A stretch of DNA of 5,385 nt from an uncultured Alphaproteobacteria bacterium (GCA_937128575.1 CAKZMN010000294.1:1-5385); one strand, 5' to 3'. Counted from the first letter of the stretch, positions 1-5,385 are shown. A program made the numbers and translations. Notes: generated by a model from the letters alone, not told the origin.

Positions 1-65
1 CGAACCCATTGAAAAAGAACCCACTTATATAATACTATACATAACACCTTCGCACAAGCGGGCCC

Positions 66-872
66 CTATCCAAAAGGATTAGAAACCACCAACCGAAGCG
101 CCTTAAACGCAGGCTGAACCTGCATCTTGGGATGAAAAACATCAAAGCCCAAACCTTTGATTTTCTTCATATAAATATGACTGAGCCTCTGCGAGACCTT
201 CAAAAAACGATTATCCGTCTTCACGCCGCCCACATGCGCGCCCGCAATTTCCTCCACCACGCGCAAAAGCCCCGCGCCCGGCTTATTATCATATAATTGG
301 TTCAAAAACGCGCCATGCTCATTCATCAAATCTTCCGGCAAATAACACCGCCTCTGCGCCGCATGGATCGGCACCGCGCGCAATAGCCCCGCCAGCGCGT
401 AATTCACCGCCACCGGCGCAACGGGCTCTACCGCCGCATCACCGCCACATATCTGAACCGCCAATTTCATCAACGGCGTTGCCGTATAGTCGGCATAATT
501 CAACAACCCCTCTAGGGTGCTGGGGCGGACATCCTCCAAATCAAACTCACGCGCATAAATCAGCGCATCAAACTCCGCGCGCGGCAACTCATGCGCCTTA
601 ATCGCGCTCGCCAGTGCCTTTAAAACCTCATGCTCCGGCACGTCCGCGCCTTCGTAAATCGTACCAACCGCGTCGCGCCACCATTGCAGACGGATCAAAC
701 CCAGCTGCGTTTCCGTGACGCTTTCACGCGTTTTAGCAATTTCATGATTAAAGGCAAATAACGCCCACAGCGCTTCGCGGCGTTCCGCAGGCGCAAACAT
801 CGACAGCAAAAACCGATCCGGATCATAATCCCGCACCAACTGCCCGCAATATGAAACTGTGTCTTTATGCAT
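66..872 (-). CDS. Squalene/phytoene synthase-fold protein, NDUFAF6-like (probable non-catalytic)
   Basis: A 268-residue protein of the squalene/phytoene synthase superfamily, all-helical, with no signal peptide or membrane segment. Real prenyl synthases carry two Asp-rich motifs that bind Mg-diphosphate. Here the first is replaced by FNHEIAKTRE (about residues 41-50) and the second by LLRAVPIHAAQRRCYLPED (163-181). The latter keeps the R..YLP part of the family but has no DxxxD. LQWWRDAVG (62-70) and the AREFDLED stretch (107-114) are typical of the bacterial/mitochondrial NDUFAF6 branch, whose human member is a complex I assembly factor. I therefore infer an assembly or chaperone role rather than terpenoid synthesis. 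The start is taken as the ATG at 872: an AAGGG Shine-Dalgarno at 878-882 lies 5 nt upstream of it, whereas the in-frame GTG at 878 (two residues longer) would abut that same site. The gene is divergent from sodB. Family assignment is firm; function is inferred. Confidence 0.88.
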   Translation of the reverse strand: MHKDTVSYCGQLVRDYDPDRFLLSMFAPAERREALWALFAFNHEIAKTRESVTETQLGLIRLQWWRDAVGTIYEGADVPEHEVLKALASAIKAHELPRAEFDALIYAREFDLEDVRPSTLEGLLNYADYTATPLMKLAVQICGGDAAVEPVAPVAVNYALAGLLRAVPIHAAQRRCYLPEDLMNEHGAFLNQLYDNKPGAGLLRVVEEIAGAHVGGVKTDNRFLKVSQRLSHIYMKKIKGLGFDVFHPKMQVQPAFKALRLVVSNPFG

Positions 873-953
873 AAACACCCTTGAGAATTGGAACTTTTGC
901 TTTAGATTAAGCGTTATATAGTTATTAAGAACAAAGATAAAGGACGACGCCAG
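873..953. promoter_or_regulatory. Divergent intergenic region between sodB and the NDUFAF6-like gene
   Basis: These 81 bp must hold the promoters of both divergent genes. On the plus strand, TATAGT (917-922) is the best -10 for sodB, but no good -35 sits 16-18 bp upstream. TTGAGA (881-886) with TAGATT (903-908), spacer 16, is the alternative. On the minus strand TATAAC (913-918) is a possible -10 for the leftward gene, so the two -10 elements would overlap. The AT-rich centre forms an imperfect dyad with TTAA arms at 907-910 and 925-928 (7 of 11 pairs match), which could be an operator. The sodB ribosome-binding site is AAAGGA at 939-944, 9 nt before the ATG. No single promoter is certain. 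Confidence 0.4.
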
Positions 954-1580
954 ATGACCTTCACCCTTCCCGAACTACCCTACGCTTATGACGCTCTTGA
1001 TCCATATATGTCCTCCGAGACATTGGAGTTTCACCACGATAAACACCACAATGCTTACGTGACCAAGGGCAATGAACTAATCAAGGGCAGCGGTCTTGAG
1101 GATGCATCATTGGAACAAGCCATGGTCAGCGCATTCAAAGACCCCAATCATGGCGGCCTGTTCAACCAATTGGGACAGCATTATAACCACAACCATTTCT
1201 GGAACTGGATGAAACCCGGTGGCGGCGGCACATCAATGCCCGGCGCACTAGAAAGCAAAATCGCCGAAGATATTGGCGGCTATGACGCGTTCCGCGACGC
1301 ATTCATCAAAAAAGGCGGCGGTCAGTTCGGCTCCGGTTGGGTATGGCTGGCGCAAGACGGCGCTTCAGGCAAGCTTGAAATCCTCAGCACCCGTGACGGT
1401 GAAAACCCATTGCCCTACGGCAAAACACCAATCTTGGGCTGCGATGTATGGGAACACTCCTACTACATCGATTACCGCAACGCGCGTCCAAAATATCTAG
1501 AAGCCTTCGTCGATAATCTCATCAATTGGGATTATGTGGGCGAGCTCTTCGAAAAAGGCCCAATCAAGCTAGCGGCTTAA
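954..1580 (+). CDS. sodB: Superoxide dismutase, Fe-type (Fe/Mn family)
   Basis: Converts superoxide to oxygen and hydrogen peroxide in the cytoplasm; 208 residues, a normal length for the family, without a signal peptide. The four metal ligands are visible by comparison with E. coli FeSOD: His27 in TLEFHHDKHH, His79 in QHYNHNHFW, and Asp164 and His168 in DVWEHSYYIDY. The second-shell glutamine sits at Gln75, four residues before His79, which is the Fe-type position. The place where Mn enzymes carry Gln (the NQDSP loop) has Gly149 in STRDGENPL. This fits Fe-type or a cambialistic enzyme. The ATG at 954 is preceded by AAAGGA with a 9-nt gap. The gene runs opposite to all its neighbours: divergent from the NDUFAF6-like gene and convergent with the 147-residue gene, overlapping it by 12 bp. 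No intrinsic terminator is seen immediately after the stop. Confidence 0.97.
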   Translation: MTFTLPELPYAYDALDPYMSSETLEFHHDKHHNAYVTKGNELIKGSGLEDASLEQAMVSAFKDPNHGGLFNQLGQHYNHNHFWNWMKPGGGGTSMPGALESKIAEDIGGYDAFRDAFIKKGGGQFGSGWVWLAQDGASGKLEILSTRDGENPLPYGKTPILGCDVWEHSYYIDYRNARPKYLEAFVDNLINWDYVGELFEKGPIKLAA

Positions 1581-2012
1581 AGCAGCGTCCATCAATGTAA
1601 AAACTTTAGTCTGAGGATTATAAACCTGCTCGCCTTCGTAGACAGTGCCTAGACTTCCGTTAGAATATTGGCACGTGCCCTGTGCGAAATCATACCGAAG
1701 AGCGCTCAGACATACGCGCGCCTCTTCTTCAGAAACGCGCTCCAAAAGTTGATTAGGAGGTATCACTTCACCAACATGAATGGTGAAGCCTTCTTGCACA
1801 ACCTCCCCAGACAAAGTTCTGCCGTCAGTGAACAAACCATTTTTGACACTGCCCTTTTTCATGCCAATAAAAACATATGAAGCAATATTTTTTGGTGGCT
1901 CATAATCAACCATTTCGTCAACACGAACCAAACGATCATGAGCGACTCTAAAGGTCTCCTCCAAATGATACTCTCTTAAAACAAGCTCAACAGGCTCAGA
2001 CTTAGAAAACAT
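1569..2012 (-). CDS. Uncharacterised soluble protein, 147 residues
   Basis: I do not recognise this family. The protein is acidic and soluble-looking, with no signal peptide, membrane segment or known catalytic motif. The N-terminal third (about 1-40) is Glu/Arg-rich and probably helical or extended. The rest alternates short hydrophobic stretches with Gly and turn residues (SYVFIGMKKGS, GFTIHVGEVIPP, SLGTVYEGEQVYNP), suggesting a mostly beta fold. Two cysteines lie at 101 and 114. It is judged real because of a strong Shine-Dalgarno, AAGGTGA (2019-2025), 6 nt before the ATG, and a near-consensus promoter directly upstream. Sampled 60-base stretches of the gene run about 32-47% G+C, whereas a sample from secD is about 57%, which hints at a different origin. 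Its last four codons overlap the sodB 3' end on the opposite strand. It has its own promoter, although read-through from the upstream sec operon is possible because no terminator separates them. Confidence 0.8.
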   Translation of the reverse strand: MFSKSEPVELVLREYHLEETFRVAHDRLVRVDEMVDYEPPKNIASYVFIGMKKGSVKNGLFTDGRTLSGEVVQEGFTIHVGEVIPPNQLLERVSEEEARVCLSALRYDFAQGTCQYSNGSLGTVYEGEQVYNPQTKVFTLMDAALSR

Positions 2013-2018
2013 ATAACG

Positions 2019-2025
2019 TCACCTT
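2019..2025 (-). promoter_or_regulatory. Strong Shine-Dalgarno of the 147-residue gene
   Basis: AAGGTGA on the minus strand, a good match to the anti-Shine-Dalgarno complement, lies 6 nt before the ATG at 2012. It fixes the start and supports the gene being translated. Confidence 0.75.
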
Positions 2026-2050
2026 CTTTATAAATAAAAACTGAAGCAAG

Positions 2051-2080
2051 ATCATACAAAAACAATCAGCGTTATGTCAA
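2051..2080 (-). promoter_or_regulatory. Near-consensus sigma70-type promoter of the 147-residue gene
   Basis: On the minus strand, a perfect -35 TTGACA (2075-2080) and a -10 TATGAT (2051-2056, one mismatch to TATAAT) are separated by 18 bp. Transcription would start near 2044, giving a leader of roughly 32 nt before the ATG at 2012. The -35 begins only two bases after the stop codon of the Mth938-domain gene, so the promoter fills the whole 70-bp gap. No obvious operator dyad overlaps it, so a housekeeping-type, fairly strong promoter is the simplest reading. Confidence 0.72.
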
Positions 2081-2082
2081 AT

Positions 2083-2463
2083 TTAAACCGTTAGCAGCGC
2101 GGCAACAACGCGGCGACCTTCCGCCATAATGACATTATATGTCCGGCACGCCGCCCCACTATCCATCACATCGACAGGAAGGCCCTTTTCAGAAAGGGCC
2201 TTTTTCAATGCCATATCCATAAACGCCATTTTGGCGCCGCACCCCAAAAGCACCACGTCAATCTCATCTGCCATTTCAATGATTTGAGAAAAACTCTCCA
2301 GCGTTAAATCAGCAATCGCATCCACCGGATCTTCCCACGTCATCGTGCCCTGCGGCGTCACCAAAATCGCATGGTCATACACTGCGCCACTAACGCGGAA
2401 CTGACCACCGGCATAGCTTTGAATAACTTGTTGGTCACTGCGAATAAGGGGAGTAACGTCCAT
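2083..2463 (-). CDS. Mth938-like domain (DUF498) protein, NDUFAF3 homologue
   Basis: A 126-residue single-domain protein spanning the whole Mth938/DUF498 family length. Family hallmarks are visible in order: YAGGQFRVSG (17-26), the hydrophobic strand VVLLGCG (70-76), and the highly conserved C-terminal block MDSGAACRTYNVIMAEGRR (100-118) leading into VVAALL. The mitochondrial member NDUFAF3 helps build the Q-module of respiratory complex I; the bacterial role is not settled. It is predicted cytoplasmic with no signal or membrane segment. The ATG at 2463 is 8 nt after the secF stop, with a weak purine-rich site (AAGAAG) in front, so translation is probably coupled to secF. It is the last gene of the yajC-secD-secF operon, and this placement is common in Alphaproteobacteria. 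Its coding sequence contains a strong hairpin (2179-2206). Family call is firm; function in this organism is inferred. Confidence 0.93.
   Translation of the reverse strand: MDVTPLIRSDQQVIQSYAGGQFRVSGAVYDHAILVTPQGTMTWEDPVDAIADLTLESFSQIIEMADEIDVVLLGCGAKMAFMDMALKKALSEKGLPVDVMDSGAACRTYNVIMAEGRRVVAALLTV
2179..2206 (+). terminator. Terminator-like hairpin reading on the plus strand, inside the DUF498 gene
   Basis: AAGGCCCTTT (2179-2188) and AAAGGGCCTT (2193-2202) form a perfect 10-bp stem around a 4-base TCAG loop. Five T residues (2201-2205) follow the GC-rich core, the classic form of a Rho-independent terminator for plus-strand transcripts. On the minus strand the hairpin is followed by TTCCTG, a poor U-tract, so it should not stop the sec operon efficiently. 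It could end sodB read-through about 620 nt after the sodB stop, or stop antisense RNA before it enters secF. Because the bases also encode LKKALSEKGLP, coincidence is possible. Confidence 0.45.
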
Positions 2464-2471
2464 GGTGCTTC

Positions 2472-3413
2472 TTAAGCCGCCTCTTCGGTTTTTACCTCAC
2501 CCGAGCCCGTGCGGCGAATATTTAGATAAAGCAAAATCGGCGATGCTACGAAAATCGATGAATATGTACCAATCAGCACACCAAAGATAAGCGCATAAAT
2601 AAAGCCGCGAATAACCTCTCCACCAAACACATAAAGCGCGATAAGGGCGATAAGCGTCGTAACAGACGTCATCACCGTACGGGTCAATGTCTGGTTGATC
2701 GACAGATTAAACAGCTCAATCAAAGGCTTCTTCTTATATTTGCGCAAATTCTCACGGATGCGGTCAAACACAACCACCGTATCGTTGATCGAATAACCCG
2801 CAATCGTCAAAATCGCCGCCACCGTCGCCAAATTAAACTCCATCTGCGTCAGGGCAAATAAACCAATAGTGATAAACGAGTCATGAAGCAGCGCTATAAC
2901 CGCCGCAATACCAAACTGCCACTCGAACCGGAACCAGATATAAGCCAGCATCCCCAGCATGGAAAACAGAACCGCGTACATACCCTGCATCTTCAATTCT
3001 TCACCCACCTGCGGGCCAACAAATTCTGTGCGGCGGTAATCAACTTCTTGCTCCGGATACGTCGCATCAATCGCCGCCTTAACCTTGGCAATCGCGGCTT
3101 GCTGCACCTCAATGCCGCCCTCTTGCTCGGGCATGCGGATCAACAAATCATCCGGCTGGCCAAATTCCTGAATGGCAATGCCGCCAAGCTCTAGGCTGTT
3201 CAGTGATGTACGAAGCGCGGGCAAGTCCGGCATAACAGGCGTGCGAATTTCAATCGCCGTACCACCAACAAAATCAATCCCGAGATTAAGCCCCTTGGTC
3301 GCGACTAAACTAAGCGACCCCAGCAGCAATATCGCCGACATGGCAAACGCCACAACGCGCACCCCAATGAAATTAACCTTCGTATCTTCTGGTATAAACC
3401 TTAGACCCTTCAT
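2472..3413 (-). CDS. secF: Protein translocase subunit SecF
   Basis: Inner-membrane subunit of the SecDF complex, which uses the proton gradient to help finish protein export through SecYEG. It has 313 residues, close to the E. coli length. Visible features: a first membrane segment (about 19-37), GLNLGIDFVGG (41-51) at the start of the periplasmic P4 domain, RRTEFVGPQVGEEL (127-140), then five further membrane helices from about 145 to 296. The TM4 motif GYSINDTVVVFDRIREN (206-222) carries Asp211, and TLTRT carries Arg245; both correspond to residues implicated in proton movement in Thermus SecDF. The C-terminus is a short charged tail ending EEAA. The ATG at 3413 is preferred, because AGGA (3421-3424) is 7 nt upstream. 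The GTG at 3416 directly before it would be only one residue longer, with a 4-nt gap. The secD stop is 22 nt upstream, so the two are co-transcribed. Confidence 0.97.
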   Translation of the reverse strand: MKGLRFIPEDTKVNFIGVRVVAFAMSAILLLGSLSLVATKGLNLGIDFVGGTAIEIRTPVMPDLPALRTSLNSLELGGIAIQEFGQPDDLLIRMPEQEGGIEVQQAAIAKVKAAIDATYPEQEVDYRRTEFVGPQVGEELKMQGMYAVLFSMLGMLAYIWFRFEWQFGIAAVIALLHDSFITIGLFALTQMEFNLATVAAILTIAGYSINDTVVVFDRIRENLRKYKKKPLIELFNLSINQTLTRTVMTSVTTLIALIALYVFGGEVIRGFIYALIFGVLIGTYSSIFVASPILLYLNIRRTGSGEVKTEEAA

Positions 3414-3435
3414 CACTTTATCCTAATCTTCAATA

Positions 3436-4986
3436 TTAAATCGGCAGAGTATTGGTCGGCTTCGCCCGGCGCAGCCACAATACAACCAACAGACGCGTCA
3501 CCATAATCGCGGTGAAGAACGACGTCATAATCCCAATGCCCAGCGTCACCGCAAAGCCCTTAATCGGCCCTGTCCCAAACGAGAACAGAATAATCGCCGC
3601 AATCAATGTCGTAAGGTTGGAGTCAACAATGGTCGCCATCGCGCGGCTATACCCCGCATCAATGGCCGACAGCGCGCTTCGCCCCGCCCGCAGTTCCTCA
3701 CGTATTCGATCAAAAATCAAAACATTCGCATCCACCGCCATACCAACGGTCAAAACAATACCCGCAATCCCCGGCAGCGTCAGCGTCGCCTGAAGTCCAG
3801 AAAGCACCGCAAAAATAAGCGCCACATTCACCATCAACGCGACATCGGCAAACAAACCAAACAAGCCATAGGCAAGCAGCATAAACACAAGCACCGCCAT
3901 CAAACCAATCATGCTCGCCATCTTACCGGCCGCAACAGAATCGGCGCCCAAAGACGGTCCAACAGTGCGCTCCTCAACCACAAACATCGGCGCAGGAAGT
4001 GCACCCGCACGAAGCAATAGCGACAGATCATTGGCTTCTTCAACCGTAAACCCGCCAGAGATTTGCCCTTGCCCGCCACAAATCGGCTCATTAATCACTG
4101 GCGCACTCAGCACCTCATTATCCAAAACAATCGCAAACGGCTTGTTCACATTATTGCGCGTCACATCACAAAAGCGGCGTGACCCCGTGTTGTTCATGCG
4201 GAAACTAATAACCGGCTGTCCATTTTGATTAAAGGATGGCTGTGCATTGGCCAGCATCTCACCCGTAATCATTGCGCGGCGCTCAACATTCAAACGGCGC
4301 GCCGGATCTTCCATAAACGGAAAGCTTTTGCCTCCCGTTGCGCCCGGCTCTTTAACCAGGTGGAAATTAAGCTTCGCGGTCGTGCCAATAACCGCCTTAA
4401 GCTGTCCAGCATCTGCGCCCGGCGCTTGAATCAAAATGCGATCATCACCTTGGCGTTGAATAACCGGCTCGGTCGTGCCCAACTCATCAATACGTCTGCG
4501 AACAATTTCAATCGATTGTGAAATCGTCTGGTCATATATCTGTTTCACGCCTTCGTCATTAAGCGTCGCTTCAATAACCGTATTACCTTCGCTGCTACCC
4601 ACTTCTAAATTGGGATTAACCTTACGAATGATTTTACGCGCCTCGGCTGCATCCGCGCTGTCACGCAAAACAATGTGCGCACCCTGCGGAATTGTGCCAA
4701 TGCGGGTATACCCAATTTTTGACTTACGCAAATCTGTACGCAAATCACTCAGCAAACCATCCGCACGTTCCTTGAACACCACATCAACATCCACCTCATA
4801 CAGCAAATGTGCACCACCCCGAAGATCCAGCCCCAGATTAACCGTCTTTGTCGGCGCCCAGCCCGGCAGGCTGCTCTGCATCCACGCACGGGTGTTTTCA
4901 CCCACCAAGTTTGGCGCGCTATACAAGAAGCCAAAAATGGCAACGGCAATAATCAGGAATATCTTCCAAGGGGCAATATGGATCAT
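3436..4986 (-). CDS. secD: Protein translocase subunit SecD
   Basis: Inner-membrane partner of SecF with a large periplasmic domain that grips emerging substrate. It has 516 residues, shorter than the 615 of E. coli but usual for Alphaproteobacteria. In order: an N-terminal membrane segment (about 8-26); the signature NLGLDLRGG (50-58); the P1 region including SIEIVRRRIDELGTTEP (158-174) and QAPG (187-190); LRAGALPAP (325-333) and VGPSLGADS (342-350) before the membrane block; then five helices between about 353 and 505. The TM4 motif GMAVDANVLIFDRIREEL (415-432) carries Asp419, equivalent to the aspartate needed for proton-driven activity in Thermus SecDF. The protein ends with a positively charged cytoplasmic tail. 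The ATG at 4986 follows the yajC stop by 7 nt, with only a weak GAAG-type site in front, suggesting translational coupling to yajC. Confidence 0.98.
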   Translation of the reverse strand: MIHIAPWKIFLIIAVAIFGFLYSAPNLVGENTRAWMQSSLPGWAPTKTVNLGLDLRGGAHLLYEVDVDVVFKERADGLLSDLRTDLRKSKIGYTRIGTIPQGAHIVLRDSADAAEARKIIRKVNPNLEVGSSEGNTVIEATLNDEGVKQIYDQTISQSIEIVRRRIDELGTTEPVIQRQGDDRILIQAPGADAGQLKAVIGTTAKLNFHLVKEPGATGGKSFPFMEDPARRLNVERRAMITGEMLANAQPSFNQNGQPVISFRMNNTGSRRFCDVTRNNVNKPFAIVLDNEVLSAPVINEPICGGQGQISGGFTVEEANDLSLLLRAGALPAPMFVVEERTVGPSLGADSVAAGKMASMIGLMAVLVFMLLAYGLFGLFADVALMVNVALIFAVLSGLQATLTLPGIAGIVLTVGMAVDANVLIFDRIREELRAGRSALSAIDAGYSRAMATIVDSNLTTLIAAIILFSFGTGPIKGFAVTLGIGIMTSFFTAIMVTRLLVVLWLRRAKPTNTLPI

Positions 4987-4993
4987 GGTTTAG

Positions 4994-5385
4994 TTACTTC
5001 TTTTTTGTGGCCTTAGCATCAGAAGCCTTAGCATCATTTGATGCAGCCGCTGTTTTCGTCGTCGTCAAAGCGCTGTTTTGCAAGCTAGAGCGCATCGCCG
5101 TCACTTTCAAACCACCACCAAGATCAACAATCACTTCGGCTCCACCATCTGTGATTTTGTCAATTTTACCAACAAGACCGCCGCCTGTTACAACGCGGTC
5201 GCCCTTTTTCAAACCATCCAGCATCTGGCTATGCTCACGAAAGCGCTTTTGCTGTGGACGAATAAGAAGCATGTAAAAAAGTACAACCAGAACAAGGACA
5301 AGACCCATATTCCAGATGAAAGCTTCCATAGGTGTGGGGGCAGCCGCAGCCGCGCTCGGCACTGCCGCTCCAATATCAACGGCGG
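4994..5385 (-). CDS. yajC: Sec translocon accessory protein YajC (5' end probably outside the window)
   Basis: Small single-pass inner-membrane protein that associates with SecDF and the holotranslocon. Counting from the GTG at 5362 there are 122 residues: an Ala-rich N-terminus, one membrane helix (about 14-34), the family signature RPQQKR (35-40), then the cytoplasmic domain KKGDRVVTGGGLVGKI (52-67) and IVDLGGGLKV (78-87), and a low-complexity Ala/Lys/Thr tail ending in three lysines. The frame stays open to the window edge, encoding AVDIGAA before the GTG. Alphaproteobacterial YajC proteins commonly begin with a short hydrophobic peptide ending in an AYAQ-like sequence, so the true start may lie just beyond 5385. 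The GTG at 5362 is a genuine alternative, since GGAG (5368-5371) sits 5 nt in front of it. First visible gene of the yajC-secD-secF-DUF498 operon; its promoter is not in the window. Confidence 0.93.
   Translation of the reverse strand, partial: AVDIGAAVPSAAAAAPTPMEAFIWNMGLVLVLVVLFYMLLIRPQQKRFREHSQMLDGLKKGDRVVTGGGLVGKIDKITDGGAEVIVDLGGGLKVTAMRSSLQNSALTTTKTAAASNDAKASDAKATKKK
5010..5035 (-). repeat. Short direct repeat in the yajC 3' end
   Basis: An 11-base unit, GCCTTAGCATC on the plus strand, occurs at 5010-5020 and again at 5025-5035 with a 15-base period. It encodes the repeated DAKA-S/DAKA-T pattern in the lysine-rich tail of YajC. The 15-base (five-codon) period keeps the frame. It probably arose by slippage and is likely neutral tail variation. 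Confidence 0.6.

Noticed and set aside
1..65. AT-rich stretch left of the NDUFAF6-like gene with promoter-like pieces: TATAAT at 28-33 on plus, and TTGTGC (52-57) with TATTAT (29-34), spacer 17, on minus.
   Set aside because: The plus-strand TATAAT has no -35 at the right distance, the minus-strand -35 matches only half the consensus, and the gene it would serve is outside the window. No terminator hairpin or T-tract is visible after the stop at 66 either.
66..872. Carotenoid or hopanoid biosynthesis locus suggested by the phytoene-synthase-type gene.
   Set aside because: Catalytic Asp motifs are absent and no other terpenoid gene is in the window; the sec/DUF498 context fits the NDUFAF6 branch instead.
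1551..1561. GAAAAAGGCCC at the sodB 3' end is complementary to GGGCCTTTTTC at 2196-2206 on the same strand, suggesting possible long-range pairing.
   Set aside because: A few 11-base matches are expected by chance in a window of this size, and the purine/pyrimidine-rich composition makes it likelier still.
1565..1600. Possible hairpin AAGC-N5-GCTT near the sodB/orphan stop codons as a bidirectional terminator.
   Set aside because: The stem is only 4 bp and no T-tract follows on either strand.
1668..1880. Plus-strand 70-codon frame opposite the 147-residue gene.
   Set aside because: It lies fully antisense to a gene with a good promoter and Shine-Dalgarno, has no recognisable protein features, and no ribosome-binding site supports it.
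1569..2012. 147-residue gene as a toxin, antitoxin or phage-defence protein.
   Set aside because: No partner gene, DNA-binding motif, nuclease motif or mobile-element mark is visible; only promoter strength and lower GC set it apart.
4475..4993. Long plus-strand frame (172 codons) antisense to secD, with similar shorter ones opposite secF and secD.
   Set aside because: Shadow frames of real membrane-protein genes; composition is Ser/Arg-rich and unlike a folded protein, and there is no independent start signal.

Overview
The window reads as a chromosomal segment of an alphaproteobacterium of intermediate GC content (about half G+C by eye). The evidence is the gene order yajC-secD-secF-Mth938/DUF498, with a squalene/phytoene-synthase-like gene close by, a linkage typical of Alphaproteobacteria. 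The SecD, SecF and Fe-type SodB sequences have the same flavour. Genus cannot be fixed from the sequence alone. There are no RNA genes, insertion sequences, CRISPR arrays or phage genes.

Right part (about 2083-5385, all minus strand): a compact operon is transcribed leftwards: yajC (5' end at or beyond the window edge), secD, secF, then a small Mth938-domain (NDUFAF3-like) gene. Intergenic gaps are 7, 22 and 8 nt, so co-transcription and translational coupling are likely. YajC-SecD-SecF is the accessory module of the Sec translocon, using the proton gradient to help pull exported proteins out of the channel.

Middle (about 1569-2082, minus strand): a 147-residue soluble protein that I do not recognise. 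It has its own near-consensus sigma70-type promoter directly behind the operon's last stop codon, plus a strong Shine-Dalgarno. It is more AT-rich than its neighbours, and its 3' end overlaps the convergent sodB gene by 12 bp.

Left part: sodB (plus strand, cytoplasmic Fe-type superoxide dismutase) is divergent from a squalene/phytoene-synthase-fold gene (minus strand) that lacks the catalytic aspartate motifs and resembles the mitochondrial complex I assembly factor NDUFAF6. They share an 81-bp intergenic region.

Overall theme: the two genes homologous to mitochondrial complex I assembly factors (NDUFAF3 and NDUFAF6) sit in one neighbourhood with the Sec accessory genes. This linkage is already known in Alphaproteobacteria. 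What is particular here is the sodB/147-residue-orphan pair lying between them. Also notable is a terminator-like hairpin that reads on the plus strand but lies inside the NDUFAF3-like coding region. I see no convincing new multi-gene system. The best leads are the orphan gene and the antisense/terminator arrangement around it.
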